From positions 42,187 through 106,186 of the forward strand of contig CALLAC010000012.1 of the NCBI GenBank assembly GCA_938002655.1: a stretch of DNA of 64,000 nt, given 5' to 3'. This document shows positions 46,275 through 55,218 of this stretch, one piece after another. This DNA comes from an uncultured Cytophagales bacterium (lineage in GTDB: Bacteria > Bacteroidota > Bacteroidia > Cytophagales > Thermonemataceae). Numbering within the stretch: position 1 is the stretch's first letter; each line of letters starts with the position of its first letter. The translations under genes and the position numbers were made by a program. Below the pieces are notes generated by a model. It did not search any database. It was given only the letters and a program-made list of their open reading frames with translations, and was not told the origin of the DNA.

Positions 46275-46775
46275 ATGAGTAAGTTTTATGAAAATACCGA
46301 ATTAGACAATATGTTCTTTGAAGCTGATGAACTTATCAAACAAAACCGTATAGGCGATGCTATGAATAAATTGATGGAGATTGTTCAAATCAATCCTGAT
46401 TATGGCAGAGCCTACAACCATTTAGGATGGATTTATGAGACAAAATTTAAAGATTTTCTCAAAGCAGAAGAATATTACAAGAAATCTTTGGAGAAAAGCC
46501 CCGAATATCTGCCTACTTATATCAATTATGCCATTTGTCTTTCTACTATGAATAAATTTGATGAGCTGAAAGTACATTTAGAAAAAGCTCTCAAACAGCC
46601 AGGCATTGCAGTCAATCAAGTATACAACGAATACGGCATCATGTATGAAATGCTCGGTAACTACGACGAAGCCATAGAAAATTATCAAAAAGCGATAAGT
46701 TTATCACTCAATCCTAATGATATCCAAATTTACCAAGATTCAATCAGCCGTTGCAATATGAAAAGAGGAAGATAA
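46275..46775 (+). CDS. Small TPR protein
   Basis: A 166-residue soluble protein made of three to four tetratricopeptide repeats (for example YGRAYNHLGWIYE near residue 43 and VYNEYGIMYEMLGNYDEA near residue 116). No signal peptide. It sits 17 nt after the patatin gene and may be its partner, as TPR proteins mostly mediate contacts. Confidence 0.8.
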   Translation: MSKFYENTELDNMFFEADELIKQNRIGDAMNKLMEIVQINPDYGRAYNHLGWIYETKFKDFLKAEEYYKKSLEKSPEYLPTYINYAICLSTMNKFDELKVHLEKALKQPGIAVNQVYNEYGIMYEMLGNYDEAIENYQKAISLSLNPNDIQIYQDSISRCNMKRGR

Positions 46776-46832
46776 AATTTTAATATTTGAGCACTAAATT
46801 TTTTGTATCCAAAAAATTTCAGAAATTTTCTG

Positions 46833-47255
46833 ATGAAAACTTACCATGCACTGGCGCTGATTTCAATGCTTTTTGCTGGGCTTACTTCTGTAATTGCCAA
46901 AGCAGGCCTGAAAAATGTTTCGGGAGATACAGGGCTGGCTATCCGAACACTTTTTGTTTTTACTTTTATATGGCTCAATATTTTTGCCTTCAATTCATTG
47001 AAAGATTTTTCAAATCTTACCAAGAAAGATATTTTATTTCTCGGCATTTCAGGACTTACCACTTCACTTTCATGGATTTTCTATTACAAAGCTATCAAAA
47101 TAGGTTCAGTTTCAGAAGTTGCTCTTATTGATAAAGGAAGCATACTGATTACACTTTTGCTTTCTTTTATCTTTTTGAACGAAACGTTCACCTGGCGAAT
47201 ACTGATTGGAGCTTTGCTAATTGTTGCAGGAATTTTGGTACTTACATGGAAATAA
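46833..47255 (+). CDS. Half-size EamA/DMT-family transporter
   Basis: A 140-residue membrane protein with five hydrophobic helices, that is one EamA domain where most family members carry two. The signature SLSWIFYYKAIKIGSVSEVA and the final FLNETFTWRILIGALLIVAG match the family. It probably works as a dimer. The start at ATG 46833 puts the first helix right at the N-terminus. Substrate unknown. pyrE follows after 42 nt. Confidence 0.8.
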   Translation: MKTYHALALISMLFAGLTSVIAKAGLKNVSGDTGLAIRTLFVFTFIWLNIFAFNSLKDFSNLTKKDILFLGISGLTTSLSWIFYYKAIKIGSVSEVALIDKGSILITLLLSFIFLNETFTWRILIGALLIVAGILVLTWK

Positions 47256-47297
47256 AATTGGTTGAAACAAAATCGTCGTAAAAGAGGAGAAAAACTT

Positions 47298-47942
47298 ATG
47301 AAAAAAATATCAGAACAAATAGCAGGCTATCTTTTAGAGATTGAAGCTATACGACTTCGCCCCCATGAACCTTTTCAGTGGACTTCGGGCTGGCTTTCGC
47401 CCATTTATTGCGATAATCGTCTTACACTCTCTTTTCCACAAATCCGCACTTTTATCAAAAATGCCTTTGTTGAAACTATTAAGCATCATTTTCCCCAAGT
47501 AGAGTGTATTGCAGGCATAGCCACCGCAGGCATTCCCCAAGCCTCACTCATTGCCGATGCAATGGATCTGCCTTTGGTATATGTGCGTTCGGAAGCTAAA
47601 AAACACGGCTTGGGAAATCAGATTGAAGGGAAAATTGTACCTAAACAACAAGTGATTGTTATTGAGGATTTGGTTTCTACGGGAAAAAGCTCGGCAAAAG
47701 TCATAGAAGCTCTTCAAGCCGCTAACTTCAAGGTGCTCGGACTTATTTCTATTATGAGCTATGGCTTTGAACAAGCTGAAAAAGTTTTTCAAAATCTACA
47801 TATACCATTTATCTCACTTACTACTTTTCAAGAGGTTGTTGTAGAGGCTATGAAACGAGATTTGGTAAGTGAAAAAACTATGGCTATTTTGCAAGAATGG
47901 CGTAAAAATCCCGAAAACTGGGGGAAAACTATTCAAATTTAA
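47298..47942 (+). CDS. pyrE: Orotate phosphoribosyltransferase
   Basis: A 214-residue enzyme that makes orotidine monophosphate from orotate and PRPP. Seen are FQWTSGWLSPIYCDNR near residue 25, the Lys pair in VRSEAKKHGLGNQIEG, and the PRPP loop VIVIEDLVSTGKSSAKVI near residue 120. I chose the ATG at 47298 (KKISEQIAGYLLEI), where homologues begin. Other pyr genes are not nearby. Confidence 0.93.
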   Translation: MKKISEQIAGYLLEIEAIRLRPHEPFQWTSGWLSPIYCDNRLTLSFPQIRTFIKNAFVETIKHHFPQVECIAGIATAGIPQASLIADAMDLPLVYVRSEAKKHGLGNQIEGKIVPKQQVIVIEDLVSTGKSSAKVIEALQAANFKVLGLISIMSYGFEQAEKVFQNLHIPFISLTTFQEVVVEAMKRDLVSEKTMAILQEWRKNPENWGKTIQI

Positions 47943-47965
47943 TTTAGAACTTATTGATTTACCTT

Positions 47966-50047
47966 ATGCGTTGGTTTGTATTAGGAATAGTTTGGGCATT
48001 TGCTTTTCCTCTTTTTTCACAGAAAAAAGCTCTCATTGATAGTCTGCAAAAAGAACTTGATAAACACCCCAAGCCTGACAGCATACGTCTAAAAATTCTG
48101 ATAGAACTAGGCTGGCAATATCGCAATGCCAATATCAATAAAGCTTTCGAATACAACCAAGACGCTATTTACCTTGCCAAAGAACTAAAAAACGAAGCTA
48201 TCTTAGCCAAAATTTTCAATCATAGGGGTATTTTATACCGCAATATTAGCGACTTTCTCGAAGCAGAGAAAAAATTTTATGAAGCTCTGCACATTGCCGA
48301 AAAATACCAAAATTTACAAGAAATTGCTTATGCCTATAACAATTTAGGCGATTTGCTCCGAATTACAGGTAATTCTACCGAGAGTATCAAATTTATGCAA
48401 AAAGCCCAAGAAATTTTCAAAAAACTCAAAGATAAAAGAGGCGAAGCCTATACGTACATTCGTTTGAGTGAGGCTTTTCAGAAACTTGGCGATTTGGAAA
48501 AAGCCGAAGAAATGGCTCTAAAATGCCTCATGTTACGGCAAAATTTGGGCAATCAGCAAGATTTAGGGGCGGCTTTCAACAGAGTAGGCGACGTTTTGGT
48601 TATCCGAGAAAAATACAACGAGGCTTTGGAATATTACCAAAAAGCCTTGGATATTGCTATCACACAAAATGATGCCACAGCCAAAGTTTCTGCCTTACAA
48701 GATATTGGCAAGGTATTTATTCGCACTCAACGCTACAAAGAAGCTGAAAAGTACTTGATGGAAGCCCTAGAAATTGCAAGAAAATTTCAGAGTAAAGAAC
48801 AAGAAAGTAATATCTACGAACTTTTGAGCGAGCTGTACGAAAAACAAAACAAAATAGATAAAGCCTATTTCTACTACAAAAAAAGGCAAGCTCTGCGTGA
48901 TACTATATTTAGCCAACAACGTATGCTCCAAATAGACCAAATGCGTGTCCGCTATGATTTACAACAAAAAGAAAGCGAAAATAAAATCCTGAAAGAAAAA
49001 CTTCAAAAAGAGCAGATTATTCGGGTTTTGGGTTTTATATTTTCGTTTGTAGTACTTTTAGGCGGAATTTGGATTTTCTTGAACAATCGCAAAATCAATA
49101 AAATCAACTACCAACTTGCCCAAAAAAATGACGAAATAAAAAATACTTTGAAAGAATTGGAAGAAGCCAATCGCCAGATTATAGCTCAAAGCCAAGAAAT
49201 TGAAATTCGTAACCAAGAAATTGAGTTAAAAAATCAAGATTTTATTCAAAGTATTGGGTATGCTTTGGTTATACAAGAGGCTATGCTACCCAATAAAGCA
49301 ATGCTTGATAGACTTTTGGGAGAATATTTTGTGATTTGGGAGCCCAAAGATATTGTAAGTGGCGATTTTTATTGGATAGCAGAAAAAGAAGATTTCCTGA
49401 TTCTTGCTGTTGGCGATTGTACAGGGCACGGCGTTCCTGGAGCCTTGATGAGTAGTTTGGGCATAAATGCCCTCAATGTGGTAGTTCACGAAAGAGGTGT
49501 TATCCAACCTTCTGAAATCTTGGAGCAAATCCATCAAGAAACTTTTATTCTTTTACACAAAGAAGCCAGCCAAATCATCGATGGAATGGAATTAGGCGTT
49601 TTGGTTATTCATAGAAGCAGAAATATGTTGTATTATGCAGGAGCAGGCATACCACTATATTACATACAAGAGTATCAGTTGCATGTATTAGAAGCCAACA
49701 AGAGTTCGGTAGGTAGCAACTTCCGCAATACAGAGCCTTTTAGCGAACATAAAATTTATTTGGAATACCCCACTTATTTTTATCTAGCTTCCGATGGCCT
49801 TAAAGACCAATTTGGTGGGAAACAAAAAAAGAAATTTGGCTCCAAACAAGTTAAAAACTTACTCAAAGAACTCAGCTCCTTGCCTATGTCGCAACAAAAA
49901 GAGTTGATTTCCAAAACTTTGTATCTATGGAAAAAAGAAGGCAACGAAGCACAAACTGATGATATTACGCTAATTGGTTTTCGCTACAACCCTATCAAAC
50001 ACTTTTCAAATACATCTTCTTACGAAAATCACTATCAGACAAATTAA
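47966..50047 (+). CDS. TPR sensor with SpoIIE/PP2C phosphatase output
   Basis: A 693-residue protein with a signal peptide, six to seven TPR units (about residues 40-310, for example NNLGDLLRITGNSTESI), one membrane helix (about 352-372), a Gln/Glu/Asn coiled coil (to about 425) and a SpoIIE-type PP2C domain with DIVSGDFYW, VGDCTGHGVPGALMSS and ASDGLKDQFGG. It thus reads a periplasmic signal and removes phosphate from Ser/Thr in the cytoplasm. The start at ATG 47966 places the signal peptide correctly. Its 3' end overlaps an antisense small gene by 42 nt. Confidence 0.87.
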   Translation: MRWFVLGIVWAFAFPLFSQKKALIDSLQKELDKHPKPDSIRLKILIELGWQYRNANINKAFEYNQDAIYLAKELKNEAILAKIFNHRGILYRNISDFLEAEKKFYEALHIAEKYQNLQEIAYAYNNLGDLLRITGNSTESIKFMQKAQEIFKKLKDKRGEAYTYIRLSEAFQKLGDLEKAEEMALKCLMLRQNLGNQQDLGAAFNRVGDVLVIREKYNEALEYYQKALDIAITQNDATAKVSALQDIGKVFIRTQRYKEAEKYLMEALEIARKFQSKEQESNIYELLSELYEKQNKIDKAYFYYKKRQALRDTIFSQQRMLQIDQMRVRYDLQQKESENKILKEKLQKEQIIRVLGFIFSFVVLLGGIWIFLNNRKINKINYQLAQKNDEIKNTLKELEEANRQIIAQSQEIEIRNQEIELKNQDFIQSIGYALVIQEAMLPNKAMLDRLLGEYFVIWEPKDIVSGDFYWIAEKEDFLILAVGDCTGHGVPGALMSSLGINALNVVVHERGVIQPSEILEQIHQETFILLHKEASQIIDGMELGVLVIHRSRNMLYYAGAGIPLYYIQEYQLHVLEANKSSVGSNFRNTEPFSEHKIYLEYPTYFYLASDGLKDQFGGKQKKKFGSKQVKNLLKELSSLPMSQQKELISKTLYLWKKEGNEAQTDDITLIGFRYNPIKHFSNTSSYENHYQTN

Positions 50048-50191
50048 AAACATCACAATAGAAATTCGATTGATGCCGTGCATTATACGAATATTTTGAT
50101 TGATGGGGTAGCGAGGGTCATGTTTTTTAAATACTCTGACGAAATATGCAAAAAACTCACCTAGCTTGAAATAATGCAAAAATTTTGACAT
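50006..50191 (-). CDS. Small membrane protein, possibly DUF6728
   Basis: A 61-residue protein, SKFLHYFKLGEFFAYFVRVF at the front, a polar PDPRYPIN-type middle and a single C-terminal helix after MHGINRISIVMFLICLIV. This layout (LGE..Y, N.R.MHGIN.IS..MFL) recalls a small protein family widespread in Bacteroidetes that I believe is DUF6728; the name is from memory. It overlaps the end of the TPR phosphatase gene by 42 nt on the opposite strand. Function unknown. Confidence 0.55.
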   Translation of the reverse strand: MSKFLHYFKLGEFFAYFVRVFKKHDPRYPINQNIRIMHGINRISIVMFLICLIVIFVRRCI

Positions 50192-50289
50192 ATCCTGTAA
50201 ATATAATATCCGAACATAGTTTGTATTGCATGAAATAACATTTTTGAGAGAAACTTTGTTACGAAATTCTCAACAATTGCTCTTATTTT

Positions 50290-51744
50290 TTACAACAATA
50301 GCCTAGCAATTGCCTCTCTACTTGCTTTTTTCTTTTCTAATTTTTGCAGAATAGTAGCTTTTGCCACTCTTTCGGGACAATTATGAGCAATACAACGCTC
50401 GCAAGTTTCGCCTACTTTTCGGGTAAACAAACTTTTGCTTTGCAAAAAACTTATCAATTTTTGCGAGTGAGAAGTAATTTTAATGCCTACTGCCACACTA
50501 CTTAATGCAGGTGTAGGCGAAAGAGAGCGAGCCATTGCCAATACCCAATACCGATTATCCGAATTATAATACTCTGAAATTTGCGATTTGCATAAGATTT
50601 CTTTCCCAAGTGTAGATGTTTGTTGTAAATCTTTTAAGATACTGATGGAAATCCAACGTCTACAATAATGCTCACCAAGTGCCGAAGCATGAGGATTGTG
50701 CAAACCCGAAAGATGAAGTTCTTTTGTTAGATTAAACTGATTTTCAGCGTTATCAAATCGTAAGAAAAAAAGTTCATTCAAGCCAAAGTGTTTCGGTAAC
50801 AAATTTGTAAGACGATACAAAAAAGTTTCAGGACTAACGTGATATTTAGCAAGTAAAGCTGTAAGAAACTCTGCCTGAAAAGTTTCTTTCTTAAAGAAAA
50901 CCTCTAAGTCTGCTATCAATTCACTTTCGGGCAAAAGCAATGCTCCTGCAAAATAAGATGCCCGAAAATTATTCAGAACTTCTTCAAAAGATTTTACCTC
51001 GACCCAAGAAAAAGTATAAGTTCTTTGAGCAGGTTTTAGCAGGGCATAGCCTATTTCTCGTGCCAACACAAAAAGTCTTTGCTCTTCATTAAGTAAATGA
51101 TTGATAAACAGCGTTTTACCTTTTAGTAAAGAACGCAGATGTTGCAGAGAGGGTTCAAACTCAAACTCTTGTACCTGAATATGAAAATTTTCTTGCAAAA
51201 CTTCTTGTAAAACTTGTATTTGCAGAATTGTACTATGAGGAAAATACATTTCCCGACATTTTTTAGCTTCTATCTCCAAATCTGGAAAATAATTTTCGTG
51301 CATTTCCTGATAAGAACGCAAGGCTGAAAAATAAAACTCTTCAATTTGCATATCATAACTGCGAGCAATTTCTAGAAGCGTACTGATAAAAGCCGTTACC
51401 TTATCAGGAGCATTGACAAGAATTTCTAAAAACTGAGCTGGCTCGATACCAAAAATTTCAAGCGGAAATTCTTCAAAAAAGCCCGAAGCCAGCAATTTAC
51501 TCAGCGGTAAGAGTTTTTTGTTGAGTTTGAGCGAAACAAGCCAGTCGTAATTTACGCCCAATGCCTCAGCAAGGGTAACAATTTTTTCGCTTTGCGGATA
51601 TTTTTTGCCTTTTTCAATTTCGTTGAGATAGGAAACAGAAATACCTGTTTTGTGAGCAAGTTCAGAAAGCGAAAGCCCTTTTTCTTGTCTTGCCTGCTTG
51701 ACCTTCAAGCCTAAAATAAGCCGTATGTATTCTTTGCTTATCAA
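50290..51744 (-). CDS. XRE-family regulator of the ScfR/RamB type
   Basis: A 484-residue regulator: HTH_XRE at residues 10-70 (ARQEKGLSLSELAHKTGISV and YLNEIEKGKKYP), a middle IrrE/ImmA-like domain around FVLAREIGYALL where the HExxH zinc site is not kept, and a C-terminal DUF2083-like domain with CERCIAHNCPER. This layout is that of regulators of short-chain acyl-CoA metabolism such as RamB and ScfR, which sense acyl-CoA. The start is probably TTG at 51742-51744, two bases after the patatin stop; the two genes form an operon, so the regulator may respond to the patatin's lipid products. Confidence 0.78.
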   Translation of the reverse strand: MISKEYIRLILGLKVKQARQEKGLSLSELAHKTGISVSYLNEIEKGKKYPQSEKIVTLAEALGVNYDWLVSLKLNKKLLPLSKLLASGFFEEFPLEIFGIEPAQFLEILVNAPDKVTAFISTLLEIARSYDMQIEEFYFSALRSYQEMHENYFPDLEIEAKKCREMYFPHSTILQIQVLQEVLQENFHIQVQEFEFEPSLQHLRSLLKGKTLFINHLLNEEQRLFVLAREIGYALLKPAQRTYTFSWVEVKSFEEVLNNFRASYFAGALLLPESELIADLEVFFKKETFQAEFLTALLAKYHVSPETFLYRLTNLLPKHFGLNELFFLRFDNAENQFNLTKELHLSGLHNPHASALGEHYCRRWISISILKDLQQTSTLGKEILCKSQISEYYNSDNRYWVLAMARSLSPTPALSSVAVGIKITSHSQKLISFLQSKSLFTRKVGETCERCIAHNCPERVAKATILQKLEKKKASREAIARLLL

Positions 51745-51746
51745 TT

Positions 51747-52757
51747 TTACAAAAATACTTCTCGTAAATTACAAGTAGATTCTACACCAATTTTTTCATA
51801 ATTTTCAGAAAGCCATTTTTCGGCGGCTTCTCTGCCATGGGCACGCAAACGCAGTAGAAATTTCCAATCGGCGTTGAGCTTACTTGAAACACTCATTTCG
51901 CTCATAAGCTCTTCGGGATTGATGTGATGAATATTGATTTTACGCGACTTGCCATCCAAATTCAAACCTAATTGCAGAAGCCTTTGTATAAGATTTACAC
52001 GTCGCATTTCGTGCATTAAGCTGGTATTAAAACTCAATGTGTTGATGCGATCGCGTATTTCATCGGCAGTACGAGGCACTTCTTTAATTCGTATCGGATT
52101 GATTTGTATGAGTAAGATGTCGGAGGTTTCGGTATCATTGATAAGCGGGAAAATAGGTGGATTACCCATGTAGCCGCCGTCCCAGTAATAGTTGCCATCA
52201 ATTTCTACAGCTTTAAACAAAAAAGGTAAGCAAGCCGAAGCCATAACGGCTTTAAGGCTGATTTCCTCACCTGAAAAAATCTTTGCTCTACCTGTACAAA
52301 CATTCGTAGCACACACGAATAACTTACAACCTTTGTAAGATTTGAGAGCCTCGAAATCTACTAAACTTTCTAAAATACTTTCCAAAGGGTTGTAGTCCAA
52401 AGGATTAAACTGATACGGGGAAAACATCATTATAAAGAAATCCAACATTTGGTAAGCAGGCGAATAATCTAACTTTCCACCATCACCAAACCATTTTTCA
52501 TACAAACTAGGTTGTATGAAGGAAAATTTTTGCTCATCAGCAATTTTTTTCCAGAATTTATAGAGTAAATCAATGGCTCCTTTTCTACCTCCCTGCATTA
52601 AGCCATAAGCTACAACGGTTGCATTCATAGCTCCTGCACTTGTTCCACACAAGCCATCAATTTGCAAGCGTTCATCTTCTAAAAGCCTTTCTATTACGCC
52701 CCAAGTAAAAGCCCCGTGCGAGCCTCCTCCTTGCAATGCCAAATCTAGTGTTTTCAT
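51747..52757 (-). CDS. Patatin-like phospholipase, paralogue 2
   Basis: A 336-residue patatin with QGGGSHGAFTWG at residue 9, nucleophile S40 in GTSAGA and the DGGYMGNPPIFPLI Asp motif. It is closely related to the protein at 45214-46257 over its whole length. I chose ATG 52757 (KTLDLALQGGG) because the upstream codons overlap a divergent promoter. It is followed after 2 nt by the ScfR-like regulator. Cytoplasmic; substrate lipids unknown. Confidence 0.88.
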   Translation of the reverse strand: MKTLDLALQGGGSHGAFTWGVIERLLEDERLQIDGLCGTSAGAMNATVVAYGLMQGGRKGAIDLLYKFWKKIADEQKFSFIQPSLYEKWFGDGGKLDYSPAYQMLDFFIMMFSPYQFNPLDYNPLESILESLVDFEALKSYKGCKLFVCATNVCTGRAKIFSGEEISLKAVMASACLPFLFKAVEIDGNYYWDGGYMGNPPIFPLINDTETSDILLIQINPIRIKEVPRTADEIRDRINTLSFNTSLMHEMRRVNLIQRLLQLGLNLDGKSRKINIHHINPEELMSEMSVSSKLNADWKFLLRLRAHGREAAEKWLSENYEKIGVESTCNLREVFL

Positions 52758-52789
52758 TAAAAATATGATTTGCTTGCAAATATAAAAAA

Positions 52790-52821
52790 CTTGCAAGGCA
52801 AGTGCAAAAATTGTAGCTTTG
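52790..52821 (+). promoter_or_regulatory. Promoter of the TPR gene at 52853
   Basis: CTTG at 52790-52793 and TAGCTTTG at 52814-52821 are 20 nt apart, close to the Bacteroidetes consensus. The start would lie near 52828, 25 nt before the ATG. Confidence 0.55.
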
Positions 52822-52852
52822 AAGAAAAAATAATTCCTACAACTTTATTCAG

Positions 52853-54166
52853 ATGTACTTACTCAAAAAAACGTCTCATTTTTCTGCTCTTAAACTGAAA
52901 AAAATGTTTAGTTTCCAATATTGTTATATTTTGCAAAGCAAGATATCTTTTTTTATCGTTTGTAGAATTTACTTATTTTCGTTGTGTTTTTGTTTGCAAA
53001 ATAGTTTTGCACAAAAAAAGGCTTATTCTGCTTTGGATAGCCTTCCACCTATTTTACTTATGGACGAAAGCCTGCAAGCCGAGCTTGCCGATGCCCTTGA
53101 CCAAATGTATAACTTTCAGTTTCCAACCGCCGAAAAAGAATTCTTACAAATACGCCAACGCTACCCAGAGCACCCTCTCCCTTATTTCCTGATGGCTTTG
53201 AGCCAATGGTGGAAAATTATGCCCAATACCGATAATAATGCTTACGACGATATTTTTTTAGCTTACATTGATACTACACTTCGCAAAGCCGAAACTTTGT
53301 ACCAAGCCAATCCGAAAAATGTAGAAGCCTCTTTTTTTTTGGCGGCGGCTTATGGCTTCAAAGGCAGGCTCCACGCCGACCGCGAGCAGTGGCTCAAAGC
53401 CGCTTCTGCAGGTAGAAATGCTCTGCGAAGCATGCGTAGAGGCAAGGAAATCAATGCTTTAAGCCCCGAATTTCTGTTTGGTGATGGGCTGTACAACTAT
53501 TTTGCCGAATGGATCCCCGAAAATTATCCTTTTCTTGCTCCTATTGTAGCCGCTTTCCCAAAAGGCAATAAAGAATTGGGCATCAAGCAATTGGACGAAG
53601 TAGCTCGTAAAGCCTTTTACACGCGTGTAATGGCAAACTATTTCTTGATGTTCATTTACAATAGTGAAGGCAAAACGCATCTGGTTGCTCCTATCGCCAA
53701 AAGAATGTACGAAGCCTATCCACAAAATCCTTATTTTCACCGTATACATGCTATAAGTAGCTTCTTTATGGGACGTAGCGAAGAAGCCGAAACGCTTGCC
53801 AAAGAAATTTTAGACAGAATCGAAAAAAAACAATTTGGCTACGAGGCTATCAGTGGGCGTTTTGCCGCTTATATTTTAGCCCAGACGCACCTGGGAAAAG
53901 ATCTCCTCAAAGCCATTGAATATTTTGAAAAGGTTATTTATTTTGCCGAAACCATAAAAGCATACGATTCAGGCTACTATCATACATCTTTGGAATGGCT
54001 TTACAAGCACTATCGCCAGCAAGGCAAATTAGAAAAAGCAAGAGAATATCTAGAAAAATTAGCTCGCCATGCTGAAAAAAAAAATAAAAAACGCAAAACT
54101 GCCCGTAAAGAGCTCCGACAGCTCAAACGTGATATTAGAAAACAAAAACAGATTGAAGGTTTGTAA
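52853..54166 (+). CDS. Exported TPR-like protein
   Basis: A 437-residue protein with a late signal peptide (hydrophobic CRIYLFSLCFCLQNSFAQ near residue 50); the true start may be ATG 52904, which gives a normal signal length. The mature part is all helical with TPR-like repeats (QFPTAEKEFLQIRQRYPEHP, FFLAAAYGFKGRLHA, AIEYFEKVIYFAETI) and a very basic C-terminus (KKKNKKRKTARKELR). No enzymatic motif. It is convergent with the SpoIIM-like gene, 2 nt between stops. Confidence 0.7.
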   Translation: MYLLKKTSHFSALKLKKMFSFQYCYILQSKISFFIVCRIYLFSLCFCLQNSFAQKKAYSALDSLPPILLMDESLQAELADALDQMYNFQFPTAEKEFLQIRQRYPEHPLPYFLMALSQWWKIMPNTDNNAYDDIFLAYIDTTLRKAETLYQANPKNVEASFFLAAAYGFKGRLHADREQWLKAASAGRNALRSMRRGKEINALSPEFLFGDGLYNYFAEWIPENYPFLAPIVAAFPKGNKELGIKQLDEVARKAFYTRVMANYFLMFIYNSEGKTHLVAPIAKRMYEAYPQNPYFHRIHAISSFFMGRSEEAETLAKEILDRIEKKQFGYEAISGRFAAYILAQTHLGKDLLKAIEYFEKVIYFAETIKAYDSGYYHTSLEWLYKHYRQQGKLEKAREYLEKLARHAEKKNKKRKTARKELRQLKRDIRKQKQIEGL

Positions 54167-54168
54167 AA

Positions 54169-55218
54169 TTATTGGTAAAATACACCCGAATATTCACTTT
54201 GCTCTCCCTGTTTACGTATTTTTTCACGTTTTTCTACTACAAAAGGATAAATCACAAAGTAAAACATCACCAACACCAACGAACCTATAATAATGAGTAG
54301 TTTCAGAATAACGTGCATATCCGCATAACGCGTAACAAAACTTTCTATGAAAGCGGCCAGAGTAATAAACGGCAAAAGACTTAACATGATTTTCCCACCT
54401 TTTTCTGCCCCTCGCTTGAAAGACTCACGACGCGAGTAGGTTTTTGGAAAAAAAATACTATTACCCATTACAATCCCTGCCCCTCCTGCTAAAATAATAG
54501 ACCAAATTTCAATGGTGCCGTGCAACCAGATAACACTTGCCGACTCCCAAAGCAAATTTTCTTTGTAAAAAAGTGTTTGAAAAGTACCCACCATTACACC
54601 ATTTACAAAAAGAATGTACGCCGAGCCAATAGAAAGCAACAAAAAAGCATGAATTCCTACAATGCTTACCAAACCTCCCCAAACAAAACTCGTAAAAGCA
54701 ACACTAATGTTGTTGTAAGCTATCGCCAAAAACATCATTACAGGCTCTTTTTCATCATATACTGCCATTGGCTTGCCTTCTTTGATGTTTTGCAGTGTCA
54801 TTTCTACGTAATTGTTTCCTAAAATACCCCGAGCAAATTCGTATTCGCCTGCTTTATCGTTGAGGGTAGAAACTACGCCGATAGCACAAGAAATTGTAAA
54901 AATCAAAAAAGCCACGAGCATCTGCTTACGTACCGAAGCCATCACCAGCGGTACGTCTTTTGTCCAAAATTGGGCAATTTGCAAAAAACGAACACTTTGC
55001 TGTTTGTAGATAGTTTGATGTATGCGTGCTGTAAGTGAATTGAGGTATTTAGCAATAGGACTATTACCATAATGCGTACGAGCATACGAAAGGTCTTCGC
55101 AGAGTTCAATAAAAATTTCGCTGAGCCTATCTGGGTGAACCTTACTTAAATTGCGAGTTTGTTGCTCAATTTCTTCCCATTTTTTTTTATTTTTGCCTAA
55201 AAATGCTCCCTCTTTCAT
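54169..55218 (-). CDS. SpoIIM/DUF95 family membrane protein
   Basis: A 349-residue protein with a soluble helical N-terminal part (about 100 residues, KKKWEEIEQQTRNLSKVHPD) and five to six membrane helices (from about 105). The helices with NNISVAFTSFVWGGLVSIVG, NGVMVG and LHGTIEIWSIILAGGAG match the stage II sporulation protein M fold. The organism is no spore former; such proteins occur widely and are poorly understood. Its ATG overlaps the stop of the XRE gene (55215-55218), so the two are translationally coupled. Confidence 0.82.
   Translation of the reverse strand: MKEGAFLGKNKKKWEEIEQQTRNLSKVHPDRLSEIFIELCEDLSYARTHYGNSPIAKYLNSLTARIHQTIYKQQSVRFLQIAQFWTKDVPLVMASVRKQMLVAFLIFTISCAIGVVSTLNDKAGEYEFARGILGNNYVEMTLQNIKEGKPMAVYDEKEPVMMFLAIAYNNISVAFTSFVWGGLVSIVGIHAFLLLSIGSAYILFVNGVMVGTFQTLFYKENLLWESASVIWLHGTIEIWSIILAGGAGIVMGNSIFFPKTYSRRESFKRGAEKGGKIMLSLLPFITLAAFIESFVTRYADMHVILKLLIIIGSLVLVMFYFVIYPFVVEKREKIRKQGEQSEYSGVFYQ

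Noticed and set aside
54169..55218. Evidence for sporulation
   Set aside because: SpoIIM-like and SpoIIE-like domains occur widely in non-sporulating bacteria; no other sporulation genes are present.
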